Source: Paragemmobacter amnigenus (GTDB taxonomy: Bacteria; Pseudomonadota; Alphaproteobacteria; Rhodobacterales; Rhodobacteraceae). Taken from it: a stretch of DNA of 64,000 nucleotides. Shown in pieces: positions 35,072 through 43,530 of the stretch. The stretch covers positions 62,001 through 126,000 of the forward strand of contig NZ_JAAATX020000002.1 in NCBI RefSeq assembly GCF_009908265.2. The letters run 5' to 3'. The notes beneath the pieces are model-generated. The model did not search any database. It saw nothing but the letters and a program-made list of their open reading frames with translations, and was not told the DNA's origin. How positions within the stretch are numbered: position 1 is the first letter of the stretch; each line of letters starts with the position of its first letter. Made by a program: the position numbers and the translations under genes.

Positions 35072-37918
35072 ATGGCCATGACCGGACGGGTCACGGCGGT
35101 CCTCGGGCCGACGAACACCGGCAAGACGCATTATGCGATCGAACGGATGCTGGCGCATCGCACGGGGGTGATCGGCCTGCCGCTGCGCCTGCTGGCGCGC
35201 GAGGTCTATGACCGGATCGTGGCGCAGAGGGGGCCGTCGGTCGTGGCGCTGGTCACGGGCGAGGAGCGGATCGTGCCCGAGCGGACGCAGTACTGGGTCT
35301 GCACGGTCGAGGCGATGCCTTTGGAGATCGGGGCGGATTTCGTGGCGGTGGACGAGATCCAGCTTTGCGCCGATCCCGAGAGGGGGCATGTGTTCACGGA
35401 CCGGTTGCTGCGGGCGCGGGGGCTGCACGAGACGCTGTTTCTGGGATCGGACACGATGCGGGGCGCGATTGCCGCGCTGGTGCCGGGGGTGAGTTTCGTC
35501 AAGCGCGACCGGTTGTCGACGCTGACGTGGTCAGGTTCGAAAAAGATCAGCCGGATGCCGCCGAGGAGCGCAATCGTCGGGTTTTCGGTTGAAAATGTCT
35601 ATGCGATTGCCGAGCTGATCCGGCGGCAGAAGGGCGGTTGCGCGGTGGTGATGGGGGCGTTGAGCCCGCGGACGCGGAACGCGCAGGTGGCTTTGTACCA
35701 GAACGGGGACGTGGATTATCTGGTGGCGACCGATGCCATCGGGATGGGGCTGAACCTCGACATCCGGCATGTGGCCTTTTCCAGCACGGCGAAGTTCGAC
35801 GGGCGGCGGATGCGGGCGCTTTATCCGCAGGAGCTTGCGCAGATCGCGGGGCGGGCGGGGCGGCATACGGAGAACGGCACCTTCGGGGTGACGGGCGAGG
35901 CGCGGCCCTTTGACGAGGAGATGGTGGAGGCCATCGAGAACCACCGTTTCGCGCCGGTGAAGAAGTTGCAGTGGCGCAATGCGGGGCTGGAATTCGGGAC
36001 GGTGGAGCGGCTGGTGCGGTCGCTGGAGGCGCCGACGAGCAACGAATGGCTGACGCGGGCGCGGGATGCGGATGATGTGGTGGCGCTCAAGGCGCTGTCG
36101 GAGATGCCGGAGGTGCGGGATCGCGTGAAGGCACCCGCGGATGTCAAGCTTTTGTGGGATGTCTGCCGTGTGCCGGATTTCCGGTCTTCGTCGACGACGG
36201 AACATGCGGGGCTGCTTGCGCGTATATTCGAGTTCGTGAAGGGCGGGCGGGTGCCGTCGGACTGGCTGGCCAAGGCCGTGGCGCGGATCGACCGGACGGA
36301 CGGGGACATCGACGCCATCTCGAAGCGGCTGGCCTATATCCGGACGTGGACCTATGTCGCGCAGCGGTCGGGATGGGTGGAAGACGAAAGCCATTGGCGG
36401 GAAGAGACGCGCGCTGTAGAAGACCGCCTGTCGGATGCGCTGCACGCGCGGCTGACGCAGCGATTTGTTGACCGGCGGACGAGCGTTCTGTTGCGGCGGT
36501 TGAAGCAGAAGGAGACCCTCGTGGCCGAGGTGAATGACAAGGGTGAAGTGATGGTCGAGGGCGAATTCGTCGGGCGGCTGGAGGGATTCCGGTTCCGGCA
36601 GGATGCCTCGGCGTCACCCGACGAGGCGCGCACGCTGCGTCAGGCGGCGGTGCAGGCGCTGCGGCCGGAGTTCCATCTGCGGGCGGACCGGTTCTACAAC
36701 GCGCCGGATACCGAGCTGGACTTCACCGAGCAGGGCGGGCTGATGTGGGGGACCACGGCGGTCGGCAAGCTGGTGAAGGGGGCCGAGGCGCTGCGCCCGA
36801 CGGTCGAGGCCTTTGTCGATGACGAGGCGGGGCCGGATGTCGCGGAAAAGGTGAAGCGGCGCTTGCAGCATTTCATCGACCGCAAGGTGGCCGCACTGTT
36901 CGAGCCGCTGGCCGCGATGAGCCGCGACGAGCAGTTGACGGGGCTGGCGCGGGGCTTTGCCTTCCGTCTGGTCGAGGGGCTGGGCGTGTTGCCGCGCGAT
37001 GCGGTGGCCGAAGAGGTCAAGCAGCTGGATCAGGAGGCGCGGGGCGCGCTGCGCAAGCATGGCGTGCGGTTCGGGCAGTTTACGGTGTTCCTGCCGGCCC
37101 TGCTGAAGCCCGCGCCGACGCGGCTGCGGCTGGTGCTGTGGTCGCTGGCGAACGGGCTGGACGAGTTCCCCGAAAGCCCGCCGCCCGGTCTGGTGACGAT
37201 CCCGAATATCGCGGAAGTGCCCAAGCAGCATTACACGCTGTCGGGCTATCATCCGGCGGGCAGCCGCGCGATCCGCATCGACATGCTGGAGCGTCTGGCG
37301 GATCTGCTGCGCGGCAAGGACAGCCGCGCGGGTTTCGAGGCCGCGCCCGAGATGCTGTCGATCACCGGCATGACGCTGGAGCAGTTCGCGGACCTGATGG
37401 CGGGCCTTGGCTACAAGGGCGAGAAGGGCGAGCGGGTGAAGGTCAAGGCGGCAGAGCCGCCGAAGGCCGAAGATCCGCAATCGACCGCGCCGATCCCCGA
37501 GGAGGTGTCGGTTCTGGCGCCGCCGCCGGAGCCCGAGCCGGTGGCCGAAGGGGCCGAGGCCGCGCCGCAGGAGATGGAGGTGTTTTACACCTTCACCTGG
37601 GCGCCCAAGCCGCGCTTCCAGCGGCCCGAGCGGGGCAACCGTCCGCAGGGCGACCGGCCCAACCGCGGAGAGCGTCCGCAAGGCGAGCGTCCGCAGGGCG
37701 AGGGTCGGGGGGACCGGCCCAAGCGCGAGGGCGGGGACCGTCCGCAGGGCGAACGGCGCGAGGGTGGCAAGCCCAAGGGTGGCAAGGGCCATGGCGGCGG
37801 CAAGCCCGAGCGGCGCGAGGGTGGCAAATCCTTCGAGGCGCGTCCGCCGCGGGCCGAGAAGCCCATCGATCCGGACAATCCCTTTGCCGTTCTGGCGGCG
37901 CTGAAGACCAAGTCCTGA
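35072..37918 (+). CDS. SUV3-like DExH helicase with RG-rich tail
   Basis: A 948-residue helicase of the SUV3/MgpS-like group. Walker A GPTNTGKT at 12-19, motif II DEIQ at 94-97, and motif VI QIAGRAGRH near residue 258 are intact. A mitochondrial-Suv3-like C-terminal region follows, then a tail of about 100 residues built from PQG-E/D-RP and GGKP units, rich in Arg and Gly, of the sort used for RNA binding. Expected role: unwinding structured RNA in processing or decay. It is two bases upstream of an S4 RNA-binding gene, which supports an RNA role. Confidence 0.87.
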   Translation: MAMTGRVTAVLGPTNTGKTHYAIERMLAHRTGVIGLPLRLLAREVYDRIVAQRGPSVVALVTGEERIVPERTQYWVCTVEAMPLEIGADFVAVDEIQLCADPERGHVFTDRLLRARGLHETLFLGSDTMRGAIAALVPGVSFVKRDRLSTLTWSGSKKISRMPPRSAIVGFSVENVYAIAELIRRQKGGCAVVMGALSPRTRNAQVALYQNGDVDYLVATDAIGMGLNLDIRHVAFSSTAKFDGRRMRALYPQELAQIAGRAGRHTENGTFGVTGEARPFDEEMVEAIENHRFAPVKKLQWRNAGLEFGTVERLVRSLEAPTSNEWLTRARDADDVVALKALSEMPEVRDRVKAPADVKLLWDVCRVPDFRSSSTTEHAGLLARIFEFVKGGRVPSDWLAKAVARIDRTDGDIDAISKRLAYIRTWTYVAQRSGWVEDESHWREETRAVEDRLSDALHARLTQRFVDRRTSVLLRRLKQKETLVAEVNDKGEVMVEGEFVGRLEGFRFRQDASASPDEARTLRQAAVQALRPEFHLRADRFYNAPDTELDFTEQGGLMWGTTAVGKLVKGAEALRPTVEAFVDDEAGPDVAEKVKRRLQHFIDRKVAALFEPLAAMSRDEQLTGLARGFAFRLVEGLGVLPRDAVAEEVKQLDQEARGALRKHGVRFGQFTVFLPALLKPAPTRLRLVLWSLANGLDEFPESPPPGLVTIPNIAEVPKQHYTLSGYHPAGSRAIRIDMLERLADLLRGKDSRAGFEAAPEMLSITGMTLEQFADLMAGLGYKGEKGERVKVKAAEPPKAEDPQSTAPIPEEVSVLAPPPEPEPVAEGAEAAPQEMEVFYTFTWAPKPRFQRPERGNRPQGDRPNRGERPQGERPQGEGRGDRPKREGGDRPQGERREGGKPKGGKGHGGGKPERREGGKSFEARPPRAEKPIDPDNPFAVLAALKTKS

Positions 37919-37919
37919 T

Positions 37920-38255
37920 TTGGCGGGGCCGGGCGCGCAGAAGACGGGCCGCGCGGCCGCCCCTGCACGCGAGACGATTCGGCTGGACAAGTGGCTGTGG
38001 CAGGCGCGGTTCTTCAAGAGCCGCGCCCTTGCCGCCGAAACGGCCGAGAGCGGGCATCTGCGGATCAACGGCCAGCCCACGCGCAAGGCGGGGGCGGGGG
38101 TCGCGGCGGGCGATGTGCTGACCTTTCCGCAGGGCGCGCGCATCCGTGTGGTGCGGATCGTCGCACTCGGCCTGCGGCGCGGACCCGCGAGCGAGGCGCA
38201 GATGTTGTATCTGGACATGGACGCGCAAAAGGACACGCCCGAACCGCTTGAATGA
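37920..38255 (+). CDS. S4-domain RNA-binding protein (HslR-like)
   Basis: A 111-residue protein dominated by one S4 RNA-binding domain (IRLDKWLWQARFFKSRALAAE through HLRINGQPTRKAGAGVAAGDVL), as in HslR/RlbA-type proteins that rescue stalled 50S subunits carrying peptidyl-tRNA. The only start placing the domain properly is TTG at 37920, one base after the helicase stop; no ATG or GTG occurs before the domain. It is clearly coupled to the helicase gene. Confidence 0.82.
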   Translation: MAGPGAQKTGRAAAPARETIRLDKWLWQARFFKSRALAAETAESGHLRINGQPTRKAGAGVAAGDVLTFPQGARIRVVRIVALGLRRGPASEAQMLYLDMDAQKDTPEPLE

Positions 38256-38303
38256 TCCACAAAAGCCCACTAGTCAGGCGTCCGACATCCTTGGAGACCC
38301 GCC

Positions 38304-38642
38304 ATGACCTATGTGGTGACCGACAACTGCATCGCCTGCAAATACACCGACTGCGTCGAAGTCTGCCCGGTGGACTGCTTCTACGAGGGCGAGAACATGC
38401 TGGTCATCCATCCGGATGAGTGCATCGACTGCGGCGTCTGCGAGCCGGAATGCCCCGCCGATGCCATCCGCCCCGATACGGAGCCGGACATGGACGAGTG
38501 GGTGGCCTTCAACCGGAAATATTCCGAGATGTGGCCCGTGCTGACCGTCAAGAAGGACCCGCTGCCCGAGGCCGAGGCCCGCGACGGCGAGACGGGCAAA
38601 TTGGCCAAGTATTTCAGCGAGGCCCCCGGCGAGGGGAACTGA
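38304..38642 (+). CDS. fdxA: 7Fe ferredoxin FdxA
   Basis: A 112-residue ferredoxin carrying a [3Fe-4S] and a [4Fe-4S] cluster. Ligand motifs are [18 protein letters not shown] at the N-terminus and [12 protein letters not shown] further on, in the spacing of FdxA, with the usual C-terminal extension ([15 protein letters not shown]). Low-potential electron carrier in the cytosol; partner not shown by context. GGAG lies before the ATG. Confidence 0.94.
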   Translation: MTYVVTDNCIACKYTDCVEVCPVDCFYEGENMLVIHPDECIDCGVCEPECPADAIRPDTEPDMDEWVAFNRKYSEMWPVLTVKKDPLPEAEARDGETGKLAKYFSEAPGEGN

Positions 38643-38953
38643 GCCGCCTGTCACGGTGTGACATTCGGACATTCCGATTCGGCAAACCTGCTTTGTCGAT
38701 TCGGAATAGCTGTGGATAAATGCGGAAAATACAGGCGATCACGGAACGCCTGCCCTGATGCCGTTGTTGGAATCAGGGTGATTCTGTGGTATACAATTCG
38801 TTACAAACCACACGGAAGCCTGATGCCTGGCTCAGCGCTGCTCGCCTGAGCGGGGTCTTTCTGTGACAAATCGGCGGGAATGGCGGGGTCCGGTGGGCCA
38901 CGGCACGTTTATTTGTCGCATAAGGCAGGCGGTCCCTTCGAGGATGTCTCTGA
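38643..38953. other. 311-base gap before carD with promoter and DnaA-box signals
   Basis: No gene is seen. The stretch is AT-richer than its surroundings. It holds a perfect DnaA box TGTGGATAA (38711-38719), a CAGGCG/CGCCTG hairpin near 38735-38755, the promoter described at 38767-38795, and in the leader a GCTCAG-N10-CTGAGC hairpin (38830-38851) followed by GGGGTCTTTCT, which could attenuate transcription before carD. Confidence 0.5.
38767..38795 (+). promoter_or_regulatory. Sigma-70-type promoter of carD with a palindrome in the spacer
   Basis: TTGGAA (38767-38772), a 17-base spacer, and TATACA (38790-38795). The spacer region contains GAATCA-GGG-TGATTC (38770-38784), a perfect inverted repeat placed where a repressor would block polymerase. 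The leader to the carD start would be about 150 bases. Confidence 0.5.
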
Positions 38954-39463
38954 ATGACCAAGACCAAGAAGCCTGAGTTCCGCCCCAACGAGTTCGTTGT
39001 CTATCCGGCGCATGGTGTCGGCCGGATCATCTCGATCGAGGAGCAGGAGATTGCGGGGCTCCATCTGGAGCTGTTCGTCATTTCCTTCGAGAAGGACAAG
39101 ATGACCCTGCGGGTGCCGACGCACAAGGCGACCGAGATCGGGATGCGGCAGCTGTCCTCGCCCGATATCGTGACCAAGGCGCTGGACACGCTGAAGGGCA
39201 AGGCGCGGGTGAAGCGGGCGATGTGGTCGCGCCGCGCGCAGGAATATGAACAGAAGATCAACTCGGGCGACCTGCTGTCGATCGCGGAGGTCGTGCGCGA
39301 CCTGCACCGCACCGATGACCAGCGCGAGCAGAGCTATTCCGAGCGGCAGCTTTACGAAGCGGCGCTGGAGCGGCTGACGCGCGAAGTGGCGGCGGTGTCC
39401 GGCGTGGACGAGGCCGGGGCGCAGAAGAAGGTCGACGACGTGCTGCTGAGCCGCGCGGCCTGA
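38954..39463 (+). CDS. carD: CarD-family transcription regulator
   Basis: A 169-residue CarD/CdnL-type protein that binds RNA polymerase beta subunit and stabilises open promoter complexes. The N-terminal RNA-polymerase-interacting Tudor-like domain begins FRPNEFVVYPAHGVGRIISIEEQEI, followed by the helical C-terminal domain with KRAMWSRRAQEYEQKINSG and the conserved Trp. GAGG lies nine bases before the ATG. It has its own promoter and a terminator directly behind. Confidence 0.94.
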   Translation: MTKTKKPEFRPNEFVVYPAHGVGRIISIEEQEIAGLHLELFVISFEKDKMTLRVPTHKATEIGMRQLSSPDIVTKALDTLKGKARVKRAMWSRRAQEYEQKINSGDLLSIAEVVRDLHRTDDQREQSYSERQLYEAALERLTREVAAVSGVDEAGAQKKVDDVLLSRAA

Positions 39464-39486
39464 TATTTCCGGACAGGATGGTGGAC

Positions 39487-39514
39487 GGGCCGCGGGGGAA
39501 CCTGCGGCCCTTTT
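39487..39514. terminator. Intrinsic terminator between carD and cobS
   Basis: GGGCCGC, a ten-base loop, GCGGCCC and TTTT. Serves carD; the convergent cobS gene ends 22 bases further on. Confidence 0.85.
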
Positions 39515-39535
39515 GCTTTGGCGCGGTTCTGCCGG

Positions 39536-40294
39536 TCAGGCGAGGCTTGCCGCCGCGAGCGACAGGGCCGCCGCCTCGGCCAGTTGCTGGGAGGCGCCGA
39601 GGATGTCGCCGGTCTGGCCGCCGATGCGCGCCCGCGCGGCGCGGGCGAGGAGGGCGGTGGTTGCGGCGGCGGCCAGCGCCATGGAGACGAGCGTGAGGCC
39701 GGTGGAGAGGAAGGCGAAGGTGGCGGCGATCACCAGCGCGGCGGTGACGGCGTTGCGCGGGGGTTGGCCGGTCAGCTGCGACAGGCCCGTGCCGCGGGCA
39801 TTGGGGAGCGTGGCGATCAGCACGGCCATCGGTGCGCGGGAGAGCGCGCCCGCGGCGATCAGCCCCGCCCAGTGGTGGCCCGTGGTGACGAGCGCGGTCA
39901 GCGCGGACCAGCGGATCAGCGTGATGAGCAGCAGGGCCAGCGTGCCGTAGCTGCCGATGCGGCTGTCCTTCATGATCTCGAGCCGGCGTTCCCTTGTCCG
40001 CCCGCCCATCAGGCCGTCGGCGGTGTCGGCCAGACCGTCCTCGTGCAACCCGCCGGTCAGCAGGGCCGTGGTGACGAGGGCGACGGCGGCGGCGGTGGCG
40101 GCGGGCAGGCCCAGCATCAGCGCGGCAGAGGTGGCAAGAGCCGCCAGAGCGCCCACGGCAGCCCCCGCGACGGGCCAGGCCCAGGCGGCGCGGGGGGAGG
40201 GCGCACCCTGCGCGGCGACGGGCAGGCGGGTGAGCAGCGCGAAGGCGGCGGCGAGGTCGGCCAAGGCAAGGCTTGCGGTGTCGCGGTTCGTCAT
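39536..40294 (-). CDS. cobS: Adenosylcobinamide-GDP ribazoletransferase
   Basis: A 252-residue membrane enzyme joining adenosylcobinamide-GDP to alpha-ribazole in the last step of B12 assembly. Typical blocks: [27 protein letters not shown] (metal-binding region) and [12 protein letters not shown], with several membrane segments after it. Divergent from cobT across 82 bases, so both final nucleotide-loop genes share a control region. No cobalamin riboswitch fits in that gap. Confidence 0.93.
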   Translation of the reverse strand: MTNRDTASLALADLAAAFALLTRLPVAAQGAPSPRAAWAWPVAGAAVGALAALATSAALMLGLPAATAAAVALVTTALLTGGLHEDGLADTADGLMGGRTRERRLEIMKDSRIGSYGTLALLLITLIRWSALTALVTTGHHWAGLIAAGALSRAPMAVLIATLPNARGTGLSQLTGQPPRNAVTAALVIAATFAFLSTGLTLVSMALAAAATTALLARAARARIGGQTGDILGASQQLAEAAALSLAAASLA

Positions 40295-40376
40295 GGGTGT
40301 GTCCTTTCCCGACTGGCCTTCGGCCCTGCTTCCAGTTAGCCAAGCGCAGCCTGACCTTCAATGACGGACCTTTGCC

Positions 40377-41393
40377 ATGAGCCATGCCTTTTCCTCGCTT
40401 GCCGAATTCCGTGCCCTGCTGGCGGCGGCCCCTGACCGTGACGCGGCGGCCCATGCGGCGGCGGTGGCGCGCAACGGGCAGCTGACCAAGCCGCCGGGGG
40501 CGCTGGGGCGGCTGGAGGAGCTGGCAGTGTGGTTCGCGGGCTGGCAGGGGACGGACAGGCCGCGCTGCGAGAGGCCGCAGGTTCTGGTCTTTGCGGGCAA
40601 TCACGGGGTGGTGGCGCAGGGGGTTTCGGCCTTTCCGGCCGAGGTGACGGTGCAGATGGTGGCGAATTTCCGCCATGGCGGGGCGGCGATCAACCAGCTG
40701 TCCAAGGCGTTCGGGGCGACCATGTCGGTCCATGCGCTGGAGCTGGAGCGGCCGACGGCGGATTTCACCGTGGCCCCCGCGATGGAGGAGGCCGAGGTGG
40801 TGGCGGCGCTGCGCTGCGGCTGGGAGGCCGTGGACGCGGGCGCGGATGTGCTGGTGACGGGCGAGATGGGGATCGGCAACACGACCCCTGCGGCGGCCAT
40901 CGCTGCGGCGCTGTTCGGGGGCGAGCCTGCCGGATGGGTGGGCCGTGGCACGGGCGTCGACGATGCGGGGCTGGCGCGCAAGGCGGATGCGGTGGCGCGG
41001 GGGCTGGCGCTGCATGCCGCGCGGCTGGGCGATCCGTTGCAGGTGCTGCGCTGTCTGGGCGGGCGCGAGCTGGCCGCCATGGCGGGCGCCATCGCGCGGG
41101 CGCGGGTGGAGCGGGTTCCGGTCGTGCTGGACGGGTTCATCTGCACGGCCTCGGCTGCGGTGCTGGAAAAGGCGGCGGCGGGGTCGCTGGACCATTGCGT
41201 GGCAGGCCATGTCAGCGCCGAGGGCGGGCATGGGCGGCTGCTGGCGGCGCTGGGCAAGGCGCCGCTGCTGGACCTTGGCCTGCGGCTGGGCGAGGGGTCG
41301 GGGGCGGCGCTGGCGCTGGGCGTCGTGAAGGGCGCGCTGGCCTGCCATTCGGGCATGGCGACCTTTGCCGAGGCGGGGGTTTCGGGCGCCTGA
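40377..41393 (+). CDS. cobT: Nicotinate-nucleotide--dimethylbenzimidazole phosphoribosyltransferase
   Basis: A 338-residue enzyme making alpha-ribazole phosphate for the lower ligand of B12. Family blocks: [18 protein letters not shown] at the start, [48 protein letters not shown] and the catalytic Glu region near the C-terminus ([15 protein letters not shown]). Divergent from cobS, completing the nucleotide-loop pathway together. A dispersed hairpin repeat starts nine bases after the stop and probably ends the transcript. Confidence 0.94.
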   Translation: MSHAFSSLAEFRALLAAAPDRDAAAHAAAVARNGQLTKPPGALGRLEELAVWFAGWQGTDRPRCERPQVLVFAGNHGVVAQGVSAFPAEVTVQMVANFRHGGAAINQLSKAFGATMSVHALELERPTADFTVAPAMEEAEVVAALRCGWEAVDAGADVLVTGEMGIGNTTPAAAIAAALFGGEPAGWVGRGTGVDDAGLARKADAVARGLALHAARLGDPLQVLRCLGGRELAAMAGAIARARVERVPVVLDGFICTASAAVLEKAAAGSLDHCVAGHVSAEGGHGRLLAALGKAPLLDLGLRLGEGSGAALALGVVKGALACHSGMATFAEAGVSGA

Positions 41394-41401
41394 GCGCGCA
41401 A

Positions 41402-41453
41402 GCGGGGGTTTCACACCCCCGCGCCCCCGTGGGGTATTGGGGCCGAGATGAAG
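41402..41453 (+). repeat. Dispersed hairpin-TATT repeat, copy 3
   Basis: GCGGGGGT-TTCAC-ACCCCCGC (41402-41422), then GCCCCCGTGGGGTATT and GGGGCCGAGATGAAG. Lies between convergent cobT and the antiporter gene, where the hairpin can act as terminator. Copies 1 and 2 are at 11610-11657 and 26257-26309, both on the minus strand. Confidence 0.8.
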
Positions 41454-41463
41454 GGGGCGGGTT

Positions 41464-43455
41464 TCAGGACGCCTCGGCCCGTGGCGAATGGTCGGCGAGG
41501 AGGTCTGCGTCGGTCTCGTCCGGTAGGGCCTCGGTGAAGGGGGCGGGGACATCCTCGCCCGCCATGGGCTGGGTTTCGTGAAGCTCGTCGATCAGGGCGG
41601 TTTCGAGGTCGCGGTCAAGCTGCTTGGCGCGGTCGACATAGGCCTCGTTCAGGTGGACAGGCTGGCCGGGGATCCAGAGGCTTGCCAGATCGCGCATCGC
41701 GGCGCGGTCGACCTTGTAATAGGTTTGCGAGAGCTTGGCGGCTTCGTATTCCGTGAAGCCCATGTTTTCCAGCACGTAGCGGCCTGCGCGGATGGAGGAG
41801 TCGAAGGTTTCGCGGACGATGTCATTGGCGCCCGCCTGATAGAGTTCGTAGACATGCACGCGGTCGCGGGCGCGGGCGACGATGTGGAGGTCGGCGCGTT
41901 TGGAGCGGGCATAGCGGACGATGCGGGTGGCGTTGTCGCGGTCATCCACGGCCACGACGAGGATCGCGGCCTCGTCGAGACCCGCGCTGTCAAGCAGGGC
42001 GGGGTTCGAGGGGTCGCCGAAGAAGCCCTTTACCCCGAAGCGGCGCATGGTTTCTATCGTGGCCATGTCGCTGTCCAGAACCACGGTCGACAGGCCCGAC
42101 ATGCGGACGAGGCGGTTCACGACCTGACCGAAGCGGCCGATGCCTGCGATGATGACGCGTCCCTTTTCGTCGATCGTGTCCGGTGCGCGTTCGGGTGCCG
42201 CGCGGCCGCGCAGGCGGGTGGCCAAGCGTTCATATGCGATGAAGAGGGCAGGGGTCAGGAGCATGGACAGGCTGATGACAAGCAGCGCCACCTGCCCCTG
42301 ATTGAGCGAGAGGATTCCCTGCTGGCGCGCGAAGCTGACAAGGACGAAGCCGAATTCGCCCGCCTGTGCCAGACCGAGGGTGAAGAGCCAGCGGTCATGG
42401 CCGCGCAGTTTGAACAGGATCGCGATGACGTAGAGGATGGCGGCCTTGATCGCGATGAGCAGGAGCGTCAGGCCGAGGATGGTCGCGGGCTGGGCAAAGA
42501 GTTCCTGCGTGTCGATCCCGATGCCCACGGTCATGAAGAAAAGCCCGAGGAGCAGCCCCTTGAAGGGTTTGATGTCGGCCTCGATCTGGTGGCGGAATTC
42601 CGAGTTCGCGAGGACCACGCCCGCGACGAAGGTTCCCAGCGCGGGCGAGAGGCCCACCATCATCATCAGGAAGGCGATGCCCAGCACGATCAGGAGCGAG
42701 ATGAAGGTCGACATCTCGGGCAGGCGCGAGGCGTGGACGAAGCGGAAGACGGGGCGGGACAGGAAGTGTCCCGCCAGCACGATGCCCGCGACGATGGCGA
42801 GGGTCAGGGTGGCGGCGGCCCAGTTGGGCAACTGGTCGACAAGGGTCAACAGGGGTTCGGCGGCTCCCTCGCTGCCATGTGCGGCGGCGTCGTCGACGGG
42901 ATTGGACACGCCGAACTGGTTTGCGGTGGGGCCGATGATGGCGGGCAGCGCCAGCAGCGGCAGGAAGGCCAGCATCGGGATGACGGCGATGTCCTGCGTG
43001 AGGAGCACGGAAAAGGAGGCGCGCCCCCCTGCGGTCCGCATCAGGTTCTTTTCCGACAGCGTTTGCAGCACGATGGCTGTGGAGGAGAGCGACAGGATCA
43101 TGCCGAAGGTCAGCGCGACCTGCCAGGCATAGCCCATGGCCCCCACGGCCAGAGCGAGGGCGGCACCGGTCAGGACCACCTGCGCCCCGCCCAGCCCGAG
43201 AAGGCGATGGCGCATGTCCCAGAGCGTGCGGGGTTCCAGTTCCAGCCCGATGAGGAAGAGCATCAGGACAACGCCGAATTCCGCGAAATGCTGGAGGTCG
43301 GCGGTATCGGCGCCTGTCAGGCCGAAGACCGGACCGACTAGGATGCCCGCGGCGAGATAGCCGAGGACGGAGCCAAGACCGAGGCGGATGGCCAGCGGCA
43401 CCACGAGGACTGCCGCGCCGAGATAGATGCTCGCCTCGAACAGCAGACCTTCCAT
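41464..43455 (-). CDS. CPA2-family cation:proton antiporter (Kef-like)
   Basis: A 663-residue membrane protein: an antiporter domain of about 12 segments (residues 1-400, with LMLFLIGLELEPRTLW and FFMTVGIGIDTQELF), then a cytosolic TrkA-N NAD-binding domain (VIIAGIGRFGQVVNRLVRMSG, GLSTVVLDSDM). This matches KefB/KefC-type glutathione-gated potassium efflux systems; the accessory KefF/G is not adjacent and the transported ion is not proven. The C-terminal 60 residues are acidic and low complexity. Confidence 0.9.
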   Translation of the reverse strand: MEGLLFEASIYLGAAVLVVPLAIRLGLGSVLGYLAAGILVGPVFGLTGADTADLQHFAEFGVVLMLFLIGLELEPRTLWDMRHRLLGLGGAQVVLTGAALALAVGAMGYAWQVALTFGMILSLSSTAIVLQTLSEKNLMRTAGGRASFSVLLTQDIAVIPMLAFLPLLALPAIIGPTANQFGVSNPVDDAAAHGSEGAAEPLLTLVDQLPNWAAATLTLAIVAGIVLAGHFLSRPVFRFVHASRLPEMSTFISLLIVLGIAFLMMMVGLSPALGTFVAGVVLANSEFRHQIEADIKPFKGLLLGLFFMTVGIGIDTQELFAQPATILGLTLLLIAIKAAILYVIAILFKLRGHDRWLFTLGLAQAGEFGFVLVSFARQQGILSLNQGQVALLVISLSMLLTPALFIAYERLATRLRGRAAPERAPDTIDEKGRVIIAGIGRFGQVVNRLVRMSGLSTVVLDSDMATIETMRRFGVKGFFGDPSNPALLDSAGLDEAAILVVAVDDRDNATRIVRYARSKRADLHIVARARDRVHVYELYQAGANDIVRETFDSSIRAGRYVLENMGFTEYEAAKLSQTYYKVDRAAMRDLASLWIPGQPVHLNEAYVDRAKQLDRDLETALIDELHETQPMAGEDVPAPFTEALPDETDADLLADHSPRAEAS

Positions 43456-43530
43456 CGGTTCCTTCCTTCACGCCCCTGCCCATGATGGACGGAGCGGTCT
43501 GTCGACTGCAACGGGAAACCCTGTTGCGGA

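Noticed and set aside
38643-38953. Chromosomal replication origin before carD
   Set aside because: Only one strong DnaA box, no origin-type neighbours, and the composition switch lies some 10 kb to the left.
39258-41552. A 764-codon open frame on the minus strand across cobS and cobT
   Set aside because: It is antisense or out of frame to two well-supported cobalamin genes, is rich in Arg/Pro/His as GC-rich shadow frames are, and matches no family.
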